From NCBI GenBank assembly GCA_020722685.1, contig DYKH01000061.1, positions 1-31,901 of the forward strand: 31,901 bases of DNA, given 5' to 3'. Numbering within the stretch: the first letter of the stretch is position 1; every line of letters begins with the position of its first letter. The position numbers were made by a program, and so were the translations under genes. The notes beneath the pieces were generated by a model, which ran no database searches, had not been told where the DNA came from, and saw only the letters and a program-made list of their open reading frames with translations. The stretch comes from Caldithrix sp. GTDB taxonomy: Bacteria; KSB1; UBA2214; DYKH01. Of this stretch, positions 20,101 through 27,070 are shown one piece after another.

Positions 20101-21118
20101 CCTCGATGCCACCCTGCGCCAGGCCAATACTCAGACCCTTTGGGAAAACGCGGTGCGCACAGGTGATTTCCTGGTGTTGGAACAATACCAATCCACCATC
20201 CGCAAATTGGAACTGAACACCCTGCCTGATGTACGCGCTTATGAAAAACGCCTGGAGGAGACACAGGAGGTTTACAACAATATCCTGCAGATTACCAGCG
20301 AGATCAAGAAAAAATTCAGCCAGGAGGAGGATTTTGCCGGGGTCAAAAAACTGCTGGTTGAAGGTTCCGTGCAGGCTTCGTACCGCGCCAACGAACAGGC
20401 GTGGCAATCGGTTCACAGTCGCGAATACGAAGAAATCCGCCGTCTGCTCGATGATCGTCTACGCGTGCCAGATGTCTATGGCGATAGCGATCTGATGGGC
20501 TGGCAACGGGTTCTGGAACAGGCCGAGCAACGCGCCAATGAATTGGAGATATGGCAGAACTGGGCGAAGCAGTGCGAATACAGGATGGAAGCCGCTTCGC
20601 AGGCATTTACTCAGGCAGAATCGGAACGCGACGCAGGGATTCGTATCAGAAAATCCAATTGGGAAAAAGCGCGTGATGCCGCCCGCGCCGCGTTGGATGC
20701 CCTTACCTATTCTGAAAAGACGGGCGAAGATACCACAACTACCGACTCTCATTCCGCACATATTGTCGGCGCCCGGGATTCGCATAACATTCCTATTTTA
20801 TCCCGATCCAGACGGGCTAAAGAACTCTTGGAAGAGGGTAAACAGCGTAAGGAGTTTGCCGACAGTTGGCTACACAAGGCAGAGACGCAAATCTCCGCCT
20901 TGAACGACCTGCTGGAACGGCGCGGTTTTCCCACACAAACAGAATTTTCGGATGCAGTTGCTCAAAAGGATTGGGAACGTCTCGAAAAGTTGTTGGTGCG
21001 CGCCCGCGAAGCGGGCATTACGGACGAAGATGAACGTAAACGCGTAGACACCTATGCCCGTGTTCTCGAACAACAACGCCAGCCAAAGAAGGGAGGGTGG
21101 TGGCCACTACGCAAATGA
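14183..21118 (+). CDS. NERD nuclease-like domain, pseudokinase, kinase and long helical region
   Basis: This 2311-residue cytoplasmic protein begins with a NERD domain (about 8-150) whose PD-(D/E)xK-type residues D49, E62 and K64 are present (VEYDAVVL, then LEIKKF). A first kinase fold follows (about 190-470): K225 is kept, but the catalytic loop reads HRNLSTEN (N337 for Asp) and the DFG site reads NFD (356-358), so it is probably inactive. A second kinase fold (about 505-775) keeps K535, HEDINPTN with D642 and N647, and DFG at 660-662, and is probably active. From about 780 to the end it is charged helical sequence, with TPR-like units such as ARKAYQAVLNLDPSNSDARL near 975, and coiled coils. 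NERD plus kinase recalls PglW of Pgl/BREX type 2 systems, but no PglX, PglY or PglZ is seen. The stop overlaps the next start. Confidence 0.85.
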   Translation: MSKRLMHFGDSLPNEEKVLNFLDSELPPEYKILAALRISDPALGEVEYDAVVLGEMAIYVLEIKKFEGRIRGDARTWELGSDPNCPMTIPSPYSQLGRQCSILVSRLKEFGQKVTVQGFVCLSGDKEPILDFEDSEKHKREVFWYKDAPRFLTDPSAMTFPPTWRHSKILEQHDILLDLIKSGFSKRTVESVPGYTIETDAWKGRRYNAYFASRKNEYPEKVLLKIYNVPPTITDPGEIERFVNELNSRDFSALRKIEQTGNRLTGGADYVLAGEKAFLHPLNRRKYVVVTEWVNGKPLSTLIRARKIPQPNLRCLIASQICRGLAFMHSAGVVHRNLSTENVIWSEEKGQVKIINFDFAKFADDSIPTIENENILAEMQAELVAREKYQAPELRQSVQREEGRASFVYHNATFATDYYALGVILLELFTDFLYVDTKSIKDRADTLSLPDKEAQRIIQTYCSPTAAERMALPLLDAAQIFERQAGVSQKVFDVNDLPTGYRLGIYALEQKFRSSNMSVVYLAENTWTKQKVIIKIPRAPSHENAKNELMRAIRILNEIDPKFTARLYHTDIAFLVGQKLQKEWSSDSREIYYQVWEYIEGKTLKDYLNARRNASLESRLTMAMDALKIVAMLHEKGWIHEDINPTNFMVTPEDALKIIDFGLTRHITEKRGEAAGAPGCFLPPEIRQGQGEPSQPGDVWSLGSIVLVILFGMEICTATGPQMEWQQWQKDIGEELVRALQKATDDKPGNRYFDATEFSVEFERAFTNWLKKKPEMTGMNTNSILSTLNAKLKEANDAGDLSAVESINHDMRAIKDWANSGQKDKCPIDLAIYGIHDEGKAVAPPAVEMLNVSEEVLSPQVAIAKSEAIRADETLSSVPQVSDQASNHIDMSDVALEAADRVQETLRLELEKVRGHMEKQEWREAVALAKSVEERARGALKESARSMLDQAQSGLNNALKKLLEQGNRSRSKNDAEAARKAYQAVLNLDPSNSDARLALMELNGLAQKKVAGKHLNDLRAGMKERKDIRRLGEAVYDAEALDQEGKLPDELVDILKEARAFYDQTRLQMGEETTQMRFGDVKASAEAVEKLQARVAKGEKYIFDATTNTEKPSFELLREAQSLLQQASEDTAQYEINIAEKNKNLRPRYVHQRLTKALEQPFYERDRRMLEEKLAEIDRFVQSQEQAEALQEKALQEDNQVQKLTLLFQAREIFPVLTGLSEQITQVRPVAISVIQTSISDMLRLAESRLHSQEYTEARKITADAEKEASSWPEAQKPEEVVQLLDSARALRQQIDATETAWKEYSALAKDIRQKVVEQDQRATALALFKQVSEEERFKGFPDLRALTSEIDQYKGVGEQLNDALSARTGGDWSRVFEISDKVLKAGTAGKLAPRFVELHADAITELNINRAQELLSSDDIFEANSILSATLNKEKERSQEREANLRSRLAVELERIKQAIEATGKGMKSLYEQACNLLGLLDNVGFKAYTNSSFAVRQARVGADGQVSSPEMRALINRLKISPEESDPTPQELMERAGNLLLTELSRKGISERSKAIKIFRYVGGMETTGEKDWPPYALSLRTAEARRAARLAADSLRKDILEPLKQKRNTYQGREKELSDDLLQEMADQAAILRETSLLETEDERSVGRWVEVQWGRRQALYNEKQTNWRGALEIWHKLDINHPGVPEVKRGLRNARIQHTIGQARYMVENDHKGEDALKLLRELQNEPEMDNAWELNVALAETHALLGQFDSAFSNIEQAVRIVSSMEDDQRGAIGVRLQEKRADIESQRIIYHCYNDAKNKDASGNTAEALRTLQAGIKNPSVKNNASLRQLRDEIFTRASAEKLQKAQEERKKGTDDSKVLAVTALVDLQTLEELIEQPLGSRRSGEELNRLRADLAPAADAITREALDFDPASLPLEQAIGQASSLSARLQTFDTVIPLFTAELEQVKEKLKKRRSDMASVLKNLQTLDATLRQANTQTLWENAVRTGDFLVLEQYQSTIRKLELNTLPDVRAYEKRLEETQEVYNNILQITSEIKKKFSQEEDFAGVKKLLVEGSVQASYRANEQAWQSVHSREYEEIRRLLDDRLRVPDVYGDSDLMGWQRVLEQAEQRANELEIWQNWAKQCEYRMEAASQAFTQAESERDAGIRIRKSNWEKARDAARAALDALTYSEKTGEDTTTTDSHSAHIVGARDSHNIPILSRSRRAKELLEEGKQRKEFADSWLHKAETQISALNDLLERRGFPTQTEFSDAVAQKDWERLEKLLVRAREAGITDEDERKRVDTYARVLEQQRQPKKGGWWPLRK

Positions 21119-22110
21119 AAATCGCCATCTTTTCTGACATTCATGCTAACTTCCATGCCCTCGATGCCGTAGCTGGCGATGCTGCCAACGAAATGGAGGT
21201 GGGGTTTCGCCATTGCTGGTGTCTCGGCGATGTGGTGGGTTACGGCCCTCACCCCGCCCAAACGCTTGGATTCCTGCGCGACTACGTGGATTCCAAGGCG
21301 TGGGTGATGGGCAATCACGATGCCATGCTGGCGGATATCGTCCTGCCTGAAGAAATGGACGCGGTGCCAAATTCGGGCAAACTGATGCAAGTGCGGGTCA
21401 ACAAAGGTGCGGGGCGTGAGGTGACCGGTCGCGGAAAATTCATGAAAGCCGACAATTGGTTCAAGACCACTGCCATGCCGGTGGAAGTGATTCTCCTCAA
21501 CCGCGCCACGTTGAAAGATGCCCCGCAGGAAGACGCGTTCTGGCGCAAGAAATTCACCACAAAACGCGCCAAACCGTTGGTTATCCAACAAGATGGGCTG
21601 ACCTGTGTTTTGGTGCATGGTAGTCAGGCCGACCCACTATCCCGTTATATTTATGCTTGGGATACATCCATTTATGTTCCCAGGGAGCTTGCCGCCTTGA
21701 AAAAACTGCGCGGGCGAACCAGGAAACCGATCATCCAGTTTTACGGCCACACGCACGTCCCAACCTTCATTCGAGCGCGGGAAGTGGAAGGTAAATTCGA
21801 GATCGAAAGCGAGAGGATTTTACCCGGCCAGGAATTTCACCTCGAGAACGATCATTACTATCTGATCAATCCAGGGTCGGTGGGCCAGCCGCGCGACCGC
21901 GACCAGCGCGCCTCCTACTTGGTATTCGATTCCAAAGCGCGTACTGTGACGTTCCGGCGGGTTCGCTACGATTATACCGAAACGGCGCACGAACTGCTGG
22001 TAGGTGGCTATCCCGAAAGCCTGGCGCGGAGATTGCAAACTGCCGCCGCCGCCGAAAAAGAGACCCCCGACGACTGGCTCGCACACTATGACGTGGCACG
22101 GTTAAAATGA
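21115..22110 (+). CDS. Calcineurin-like metallophosphoesterase
   Basis: This 331-residue protein has the full two-metal phosphoesterase motif set: SDIHANFHA (D8, H10), GDVVGYGPHP (D39), GNHD (N67, H68), a later VHG, and GHTHVP. It belongs to the Metallophos_2 (YfcE/MJ0936-like) group, whose members hydrolyse phosphomono- or phosphodiesters; the substrate cannot be read from sequence. At 331 residues it is longer than typical YfcE-like proteins, with an insertion between the GNHD and VHG motifs. The ATG overlaps the NERD-kinase stop (ATGA), implying translational coupling; GTG at 21097 or 21100 is possible but sits too close to the GGGAGG at 21091-21096. Coupling to a kinase gene suggests it may reverse phosphorylation in this system (inference). 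No signal peptide or TM helix. Confidence 0.87.
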   Translation: MKIAIFSDIHANFHALDAVAGDAANEMEVGFRHCWCLGDVVGYGPHPAQTLGFLRDYVDSKAWVMGNHDAMLADIVLPEEMDAVPNSGKLMQVRVNKGAGREVTGRGKFMKADNWFKTTAMPVEVILLNRATLKDAPQEDAFWRKKFTTKRAKPLVIQQDGLTCVLVHGSQADPLSRYIYAWDTSIYVPRELAALKKLRGRTRKPIIQFYGHTHVPTFIRAREVEGKFEIESERILPGQEFHLENDHYYLINPGSVGQPRDRDQRASYLVFDSKARTVTFRRVRYDYTETAHELLVGGYPESLARRLQTAAAAEKETPDDWLAHYDVARLK

Positions 22111-22574
22111 TGAACGACGCGCGACCCCAAAAACGGATAAACGCCGGCTTCGCAGTTGGTCTTGTGGCGGGTCTGGTGATGATGCTCGTCAGTCTGGCGG
22201 TTTTCTTCATGCTGGGCTCCGAAACAGACGGGGATGTGTTCGTGTGGCTGCTCCAGCTGGCGGTGTACTTCTTCGCAGGCCGCATGGCCGCCGGTCGTCA
22301 GGCGGAAGCGCAGCGTCAGACCTACGAACCCGGTCGCGGGGTGGTGGGAGCCGGGGTGGGCGCGCCCCTCACGGTCAGCGGCATGATGTGGCTCTTCATC
22401 ATCATACGCGGCCTGGTGCGCGACGCGATGGGCATGACCATTCTGATGGAACCCGTCACTTTTTGCGGCTGGATCATCCTGGATGTACTACTGGCGCTCG
22501 GAATTGGCGGTTGGGCTGGCCGCGCGGTGTTCAAGCAGGAACAAGCCAGTCCGTATGATTCGGACAAATTCTAA
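22107..22574 (+). CDS. Small multipass membrane protein, unknown function
   Basis: This 155-residue protein has about four hydrophobic segments: near 11-32, 44-56, 88-106 and 115-137. Between the second and third lies a glycine-rich stretch (EPGRGVVGAGVGAPLTVSG). I do not recognise a family. Its ATG overlaps the metallophosphoesterase stop as ATGA, so the two are translationally coupled; a second ATG follows at once, at 22110. The coupling suggests it could help anchor the phosphoesterase or its complex at the membrane, which is inference only. Confidence 0.75.
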   Translation: MMNDARPQKRINAGFAVGLVAGLVMMLVSLAVFFMLGSETDGDVFVWLLQLAVYFFAGRMAAGRQAEAQRQTYEPGRGVVGAGVGAPLTVSGMMWLFIIIRGLVRDAMGMTILMEPVTFCGWIILDVLLALGIGGWAGRAVFKQEQASPYDSDKF

Positions 22575-22595
22575 ATTCAAAAAGGAGAATGAAAC

Positions 22596-22727
22596 ATGAA
22601 TGCTGAATGGTGGGAAGGTCTCGTCCGCTTCATCTGTGGTTGGTGGTGGTTGTTCTTACTCTTGCTCGTGCTTTCACTGGCAGCATATTTCACCCGCGAC
22701 TACTGGCTGCCTCTCCTGCTCGGTTAG
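22596..22727 (+). CDS. 43-residue Trp-rich single-pass membrane peptide
   Basis: This short gene has a strong AAGGAG at 22582-22587, 8 bases before its ATG, and its stop codon TAG overlaps the next gene's Shine-Dalgarno. The product begins MNAEWWEGLVRFICGWWW, then has one hydrophobic helix (about 16-32) and the tail FTRDYWLPLLLG. Its whole length aligns with the N-terminus of the next protein (MHEEWWERPVCYLC..., FLLALVL, LTRDYWMP). Shared residues include EWWE, a Cys, WW, FLL, LVL and TRDYW-P. This is clear duplication, which together with the ribosome-binding site supports real coding despite its size. Its function is unknown; it may pair with the larger paralogue in the membrane (inference). 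An overlapping ORF in another frame at 22600-22815 is a shadow. Confidence 0.82.
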   Translation: MNAEWWEGLVRFICGWWWLFLLLLVLSLAAYFTRDYWLPLLLG

Positions 22728-22736
22728 GAGACGCCC

Positions 22737-23285
22737 ATGCACGAAGAATGGTGGGAGCGTCCGGTTTGCTATCTGTGTGACTATTGGTGGGCATTCTTGC
22801 TGGCGTTGGTTTTGATTCTGACCGGCTGGCTCACGCGTGATTATTGGATGCCTGCTACCCCTCCGCCACCCTCTCCGACCTCGGTGCCACCTACCCCAAC
22901 CCGCGTGGTCAACCTGGGAACAGGGGATGTGCAGGTCACCTTGATCTGGAACTCCACGAACGATCTCGATCTGTGGGTGGTGGACCCGCAGGGCGAAGAG
23001 ATCTACTACGGCCACGATACCTCCCTCAGTGGCGGCATGCTGGATGTGGACGCAAACGCAGGTTGCCAAAACCTAACCACCCAGCCGGTGGAAAATATAT
23101 TCTGGCCGACGGGCCAGGCGCCGCGGGGCGGGTACGTTCTCTCGGTGAATTATTTCCGCCAATGCGAGGCAGTGGCCGCCACTTCGTTCACGATCCGGGC
23201 GCTGGTGGATGGACAGACGCAGGAATTTACGGGCGTTGTTGATATCGAGAAGGAAACTGTTGAGGTGTATCGCTTCGAGCGCTGA
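22737..23285 (+). CDS. Single-pass membrane protein with extracellular DUF2135-like domain
   Basis: This 182-residue protein starts with a Trp-rich cytoplasmic and TM segment (about 1-40) homologous to the 43-residue peptide upstream. A proline linker (PPPPSPTSVPPTPT) and an extracellular domain of about 120 residues follow. NDLDLWVVDPQGEEIYYGH, then SGGMLDVDANAGC and the ENIFWP and APRGGYVLSVNYF segments, match the DUF2135 (YfaP-type) beta-sandwich, often found in secreted proteins near VWA domains. Two Cys flanking that region may form a disulphide. The start is fixed by TAGGAG at 22725-22730, which contains the previous stop. Stalk-plus-domain design resembles the kinase ectodomain, suggesting both sit in the same surface assembly (inference). 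Confidence 0.83.
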   Translation: MHEEWWERPVCYLCDYWWAFLLALVLILTGWLTRDYWMPATPPPPSPTSVPPTPTRVVNLGTGDVQVTLIWNSTNDLDLWVVDPQGEEIYYGHDTSLSGGMLDVDANAGCQNLTTQPVENIFWPTGQAPRGGYVLSVNYFRQCEAVAATSFTIRALVDGQTQEFTGVVDIEKETVEVYRFER

Positions 23286-23326
23286 TTTTCACGTATCCCC
23301 GCCTGTTTTGCTAAGGAAGTTCAACC

Positions 23327-24106
23327 ATGAAAAAAGTTGTCTTCGTTCTGGCAATCTTATCCCTTTGGCTCACTGCATGCAGCGAGAAAGTTGACCTCTA
23401 CTTCGAGGCTGACCAACGTTGGCGCGCTGACATGTCTCTCACGGTGGACGAGGCTATTATGGATTTGCTCATGCAACTAGGCGGCGCGGGCCTGGCCGAG
23501 GAATTTGGCCTGCCCGACCTGCCCTCCTCCGCTCTGGAATCGGAAACCTGGATCGGCCTCTCGCTCGATACGTTGACGCGCGAATGGCAAAACATGGGCA
23601 TGGACTCCCGCTGGCACAAGGCCGGGAATACCTATTTCGTCTTTCTCGGCGGCGAAGGCTACCATCAATTGCAAAGCGCATTGTTTGAGGCTATTACGCT
23701 TACGCAAATCAGCGATTCGCCCGAAACCTGGCAACTCACGGGAAACTTCGGCATTCCAGATGACGATCTTGCCATCCTTACTTCAGGATTACTGGACTAT
23801 GAAAATATTGTTTCCATTCACATCGGTGAAATTCTCGATTGCAATGCCTGCGAAATCGAAGGAGGTACGGCCACCTGGTGCAACCCTGGCTCGATCGTGA
23901 TCACATTCACACCGCGCCGCTCATTCAACTTTCCCTGGCAGATTCTGTTGGCTGTTCTGGGAGTTCTGATTGTGATTGCGCTGATCGTGTTCACTGCATC
24001 CCGCTCCACTGGAGTAAGGTGTCCCGAATGTGGGAGGCGCGTCCGCAACGGGCAAGAAATTTGTCCGAATTGCGGAGGGGTGGTGGGTGAATATGTGCTT
24101 AGATAA
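23327..24106 (+). CDS. Lipoprotein with C-terminal TM helix and cytoplasmic zinc ribbon
   Basis: This 259-residue protein begins with a lipoprotein signal ending LTAC (C18 is the lipidated Cys). An extracellular domain of about 180 residues, which I do not recognise, contains a Cys-containing segment (DCNACEIEGGTATWC). A TM helix (about 201-224) follows, and then a small zinc ribbon with paired CPEC and CPNC motifs near the C-terminus. Lipidation outside plus a TM helix would anchor it twice and place the ribbon in the cytoplasm. Zinc ribbons of this kind usually bind protein or nucleic acid. AAGGAA at 23313-23318 supports the start. Combining a lipobox with an internal zinc ribbon is unusual; the alternative is that the N-terminus is an ordinary signal peptide or anchor. 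Function unknown. Confidence 0.78.
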   Translation: MKKVVFVLAILSLWLTACSEKVDLYFEADQRWRADMSLTVDEAIMDLLMQLGGAGLAEEFGLPDLPSSALESETWIGLSLDTLTREWQNMGMDSRWHKAGNTYFVFLGGEGYHQLQSALFEAITLTQISDSPETWQLTGNFGIPDDDLAILTSGLLDYENIVSIHIGEILDCNACEIEGGTATWCNPGSIVITFTPRRSFNFPWQILLAVLGVLIVIALIVFTASRSTGVRCPECGRRVRNGQEICPNCGGVVGEYVLR

Positions 24107-24160
24107 TTTGGATTCAGATAACAATCGCTCGCTTGAACGACCATCACGAATGGAGGAAAA

Positions 24161-26017
24161 ATGTTAAAACGATATCTTTTGGCAGGGTTGATTTTGCTTG
24201 TTCTTGTTGGTTGCAAAAAAGAGGAAGCGGGGATTGGTACTGATGATTTTCCTGTCGAGCCAACTGCATCATATGCCGCTTATGCGACAGAATCGTATCA
24301 AACGAAAGTGCGGGTTGATCCTTCAGCGACAAACACGCCAACAGGGATTGAATCTGTTGCGCCAACATCTTTATTGATGGTGATTGACGAAAGTGCCAGT
24401 GTTCGAACTTGTTCCCTGCGCCAACAAAAAATGCGCCACAGTGTGCCAGAATTTTTTATGGCTCTTAAGCAAAACATCCCAAGTCAAAATTTAAGAATAG
24501 CAGTTTCAATGTTTAACGCAGAAAACCCTTACCACCCAATTATTTCTTTTAACCGCGACCTTAAAAATTCGACTAACTGGTTTCAGGAAATTGAAGAGAT
24601 AAAATTAAGCAATACCTCTTGGGAAGACTTTAGCACCCCATTTAAAATGGGGTTGCAAGATCTAAAATCTACTTCTGCTCAAAAACAATTTTTGTTATTC
24701 ATAACTGATGGAATTTACGATCATATTGACAGTGTCTACGAGACAATTAATAATACTCTTGATTACAGCAACCAAAAAATATTCATTCTTGTATTATGTC
24801 CCGACCAAGAGCAAGATAATAGTTTCTGGAATCAAATTGACAAGGATAAAGACCTGGTAACAGTATTTCGAACAAATTCCCCTGATTGGTTACGCGATTT
24901 AACCAAAAGTGTAGTGGGTGATTATCTTACGGAAGATATAAAGTGGGTGACCCCAAATGAAGAACAATCTTTCGAGGTGCCAGGTGATTATAATTTTAAA
25001 GTTACGGCCATTTCCTTGTTTCAAGGTAATATCGGTATTCGACCAGAAGATCAAAATTTAAATCAAGATGTTGTGCCAAATTCATTTTACTACTATCAAA
25101 ATGCCGAACCTGCTGCTAATTGCGAGTTTTCACGTAACAGCATTGTTAATTATACAGATGGCGATGTTCTCTTTTGGATAAATAAGGAAAAACTGGAAGT
25201 TCATTTAAGAACGGAATTTGTTTCGAATCCAAACGAGAAACCTGTGCTGGCGACGATTATGACCATTCCTCAGAAATCAAACGCCGACTTAATCAACTTG
25301 TTATCGTGTTATAAGCCTTTGGTCACGGTGAAAAAAAATCCAGAAAAACTGGTGGCAATTCCTCCTGAACAGGGATATTGTCTGGATGGATGGTGCGCGG
25401 AACCATTTAGATTAGTCTCGTATTGGAGTTGGAACAAAGAAGTTCCTCCGATAATCGATTCGTTTGCTATTTTAGACAGAAAGACTCTATCAGTTGTCCA
25501 TGGATCTGATCCTTCAAATTTAGTTCCCCCGCCGTATATACATAAATTTTCCATTAGTGGTCCATATACATCTGAGTCGGGAAGTTCTGATGAGCCCTAT
25601 CTGGTTGTGGATTTTTGGATTTGGTCGGACCCTGCCGCTATCCAGGATGTCGAGATACGAGCATTTACAGATCTCAACGCGAGTGCATTGACTAATGTTG
25701 GCAATCAAAGAAAAAAATATGGTAATACGCCGTTGTGTCCGTATGAAGACGGGCAAACAGGGTATTATCAAGTGCGTGAAGCTGATCTCTCAAACAATAA
25801 TCAAATTGTTGTGCGAAAATTTTTTGACAACTCGGATTTTTCTTATATCTTGAAAGTCAAAATTTTTCGTATGGTAGGTTGGCATACTCAAAATGACGGC
25901 GATAATCAAGATGATCGGCATTGTGATTATTACAAATTTCATTTGGTATTTAAAGATATATCTTGGGAATGTGATATGAAACAATTCAAATGTACACCAA
26001 AACCTGAAATTCAATAA
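24161..26017 (+). CDS. VWA-domain lipoprotein, AT-rich
   Basis: This 618-residue protein has a lipoprotein signal ending LVGC (C18) and then a VWA domain at about 65-260. MIDAS residues are visible: DESAS at 76-80, a Thr in the STPF segment, and the Asp of FITDGIYD. The remaining 350 residues look beta-rich, with several Cys, and are not recognised. GGAGG at 24152-24156 supports the start. The gene is clearly richer in A and T than those before 24106 and after 27071, and uses A/T-ending codons much more, as does the next gene, so both probably arrived together from another source. It is a second, independent VWA protein in the operon, lipid-anchored where the first is TM-anchored. Confidence 0.83.
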   Translation: MLKRYLLAGLILLVLVGCKKEEAGIGTDDFPVEPTASYAAYATESYQTKVRVDPSATNTPTGIESVAPTSLLMVIDESASVRTCSLRQQKMRHSVPEFFMALKQNIPSQNLRIAVSMFNAENPYHPIISFNRDLKNSTNWFQEIEEIKLSNTSWEDFSTPFKMGLQDLKSTSAQKQFLLFITDGIYDHIDSVYETINNTLDYSNQKIFILVLCPDQEQDNSFWNQIDKDKDLVTVFRTNSPDWLRDLTKSVVGDYLTEDIKWVTPNEEQSFEVPGDYNFKVTAISLFQGNIGIRPEDQNLNQDVVPNSFYYYQNAEPAANCEFSRNSIVNYTDGDVLFWINKEKLEVHLRTEFVSNPNEKPVLATIMTIPQKSNADLINLLSCYKPLVTVKKNPEKLVAIPPEQGYCLDGWCAEPFRLVSYWSWNKEVPPIIDSFAILDRKTLSVVHGSDPSNLVPPPYIHKFSISGPYTSESGSSDEPYLVVDFWIWSDPAAIQDVEIRAFTDLNASALTNVGNQRKKYGNTPLCPYEDGQTGYYQVREADLSNNNQIVVRKFFDNSDFSYILKVKIFRMVGWHTQNDGDNQDDRHCDYYKFHLVFKDISWECDMKQFKCTPKPEIQ

Positions 26018-26026
26018 GGAGACACC

Positions 26027-27061
26027 ATGGAACTTCCAATCCCCAAATCTCGCTCTGGATGGTTTGCGGCTCTTTTGTTGCTTATTTTTTCCTATTACTA
26101 CTATTATAATAATTTTTATGATGGAATATTTAAAAAGTATTCTGAACATTTTTTCACTCCAACTGTTGGTGAGACGGCTGTTTGGAAAGTTGAAGTTCAA
26201 TCCCCAAAATATACATCTATTGCTATACCTGGATGGATTTATGTTCGAATCATTAATAAATCATCATATTCGGAAGAAATAGATTTCAATGTTATCTTGA
26301 ACAACGAGAAGGTTATTCTACTTCCATCAAATTATAAAGATGATGTGTTTAAGCGTAGCTTTTCTGATATTGATATCCATGGTTATTCGGCTGCTTATTT
26401 TCGCGTCAAATTTGGTAATAATGTCATTGTTGGAGATGACTGTACTGAGAATCTAAATTTATATATTGATAATGTACATATAAAATTTACCGACGCATTA
26501 CCTTGCCCGGAAGAAAATACGCAAAAAGCCCTCGAATGTAGTATCATTGAAAATCTCCTGCTTCCACCTTGGGCAAATACGGTTATTCCCACTTTGGTCT
26601 TCATTTTTTGTTATTTGGCTGAACGAAAGAGTTTTGAAGAGAAAAAGACAAATGTTGGCGCGATGATATTTATTGGAATTTTTGCTTTTATTGAAATGTT
26701 ATTTACATATAGGGTTTTAGTTTATTTTCTTGGAATGCAAGAAAATGGAGAATCAATTTGGTTGAATGAGGTTCAAACACCATCGACAATTGTCATATTA
26801 TTGCTCGTATGGCTGATATTATTGTTTATACCAGAAACAATAGGAAATTGGCTCAATAAAGGTAGAAACACTACAGGTCAAACTCCGACTGATGGTGCGC
26901 ATCAAACTACCACTTCAACCGTTACTTCTGCCCCATCTGCGATACTGACTAGTGAAGGAAGCGGAGGGAATCAGACAAATCTCGTCACATCAGAAGCAAC
27001 ACCACATCTGCCTGTGGAGCCATCAAACGGCGACGTTGAAAGTAAAAAAGCGCAACAATAG
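26027..27061 (+). CDS. AT-rich multipass membrane protein, unknown function
   Basis: This 344-residue protein has one TM helix near the N-terminus (about 11-30, including a run of five Tyr), an extracytoplasmic beta-rich domain (about 35-180), then three more hydrophobic segments (about 183-199, 211-235 and 253-273). It ends in a low-complexity Thr/Ser-rich tail of about 65 residues. I recognise no family. TAAGGAG at 26015-26021 joins the preceding stop to the Shine-Dalgarno, so it is tightly linked to the VWA lipoprotein and shares its AT-rich composition. Composition returns to that of the flanking genes right after this gene. It may be the membrane partner of the VWA lipoprotein (inference). 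Confidence 0.72.
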   Translation: MELPIPKSRSGWFAALLLLIFSYYYYYNNFYDGIFKKYSEHFFTPTVGETAVWKVEVQSPKYTSIAIPGWIYVRIINKSSYSEEIDFNVILNNEKVILLPSNYKDDVFKRSFSDIDIHGYSAAYFRVKFGNNVIVGDDCTENLNLYIDNVHIKFTDALPCPEENTQKALECSIIENLLLPPWANTVIPTLVFIFCYLAERKSFEEKKTNVGAMIFIGIFAFIEMLFTYRVLVYFLGMQENGESIWLNEVQTPSTIVILLLVWLILLFIPETIGNWLNKGRNTTGQTPTDGAHQTTTSTVTSAPSAILTSEGSGGNQTNLVTSEATPHLPVEPSNGDVESKKAQQ

Positions 27062-27070
27062 GTTTATCCT

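Noticed and set aside
14183..21118. Calling the locus a BREX/Pgl system because of the PglW-like architecture
   Set aside because: None of the defining partners (methyltransferase PglX, ATPase PglY, phosphatase-like PglZ) is present in the window.
22600..22815. 71-codon plus-strand ORF overlapping the 43-residue gene in another frame
   Set aside because: Its frame has no ribosome-binding site and no homology, whereas the 43-residue frame matches the neighbouring protein.
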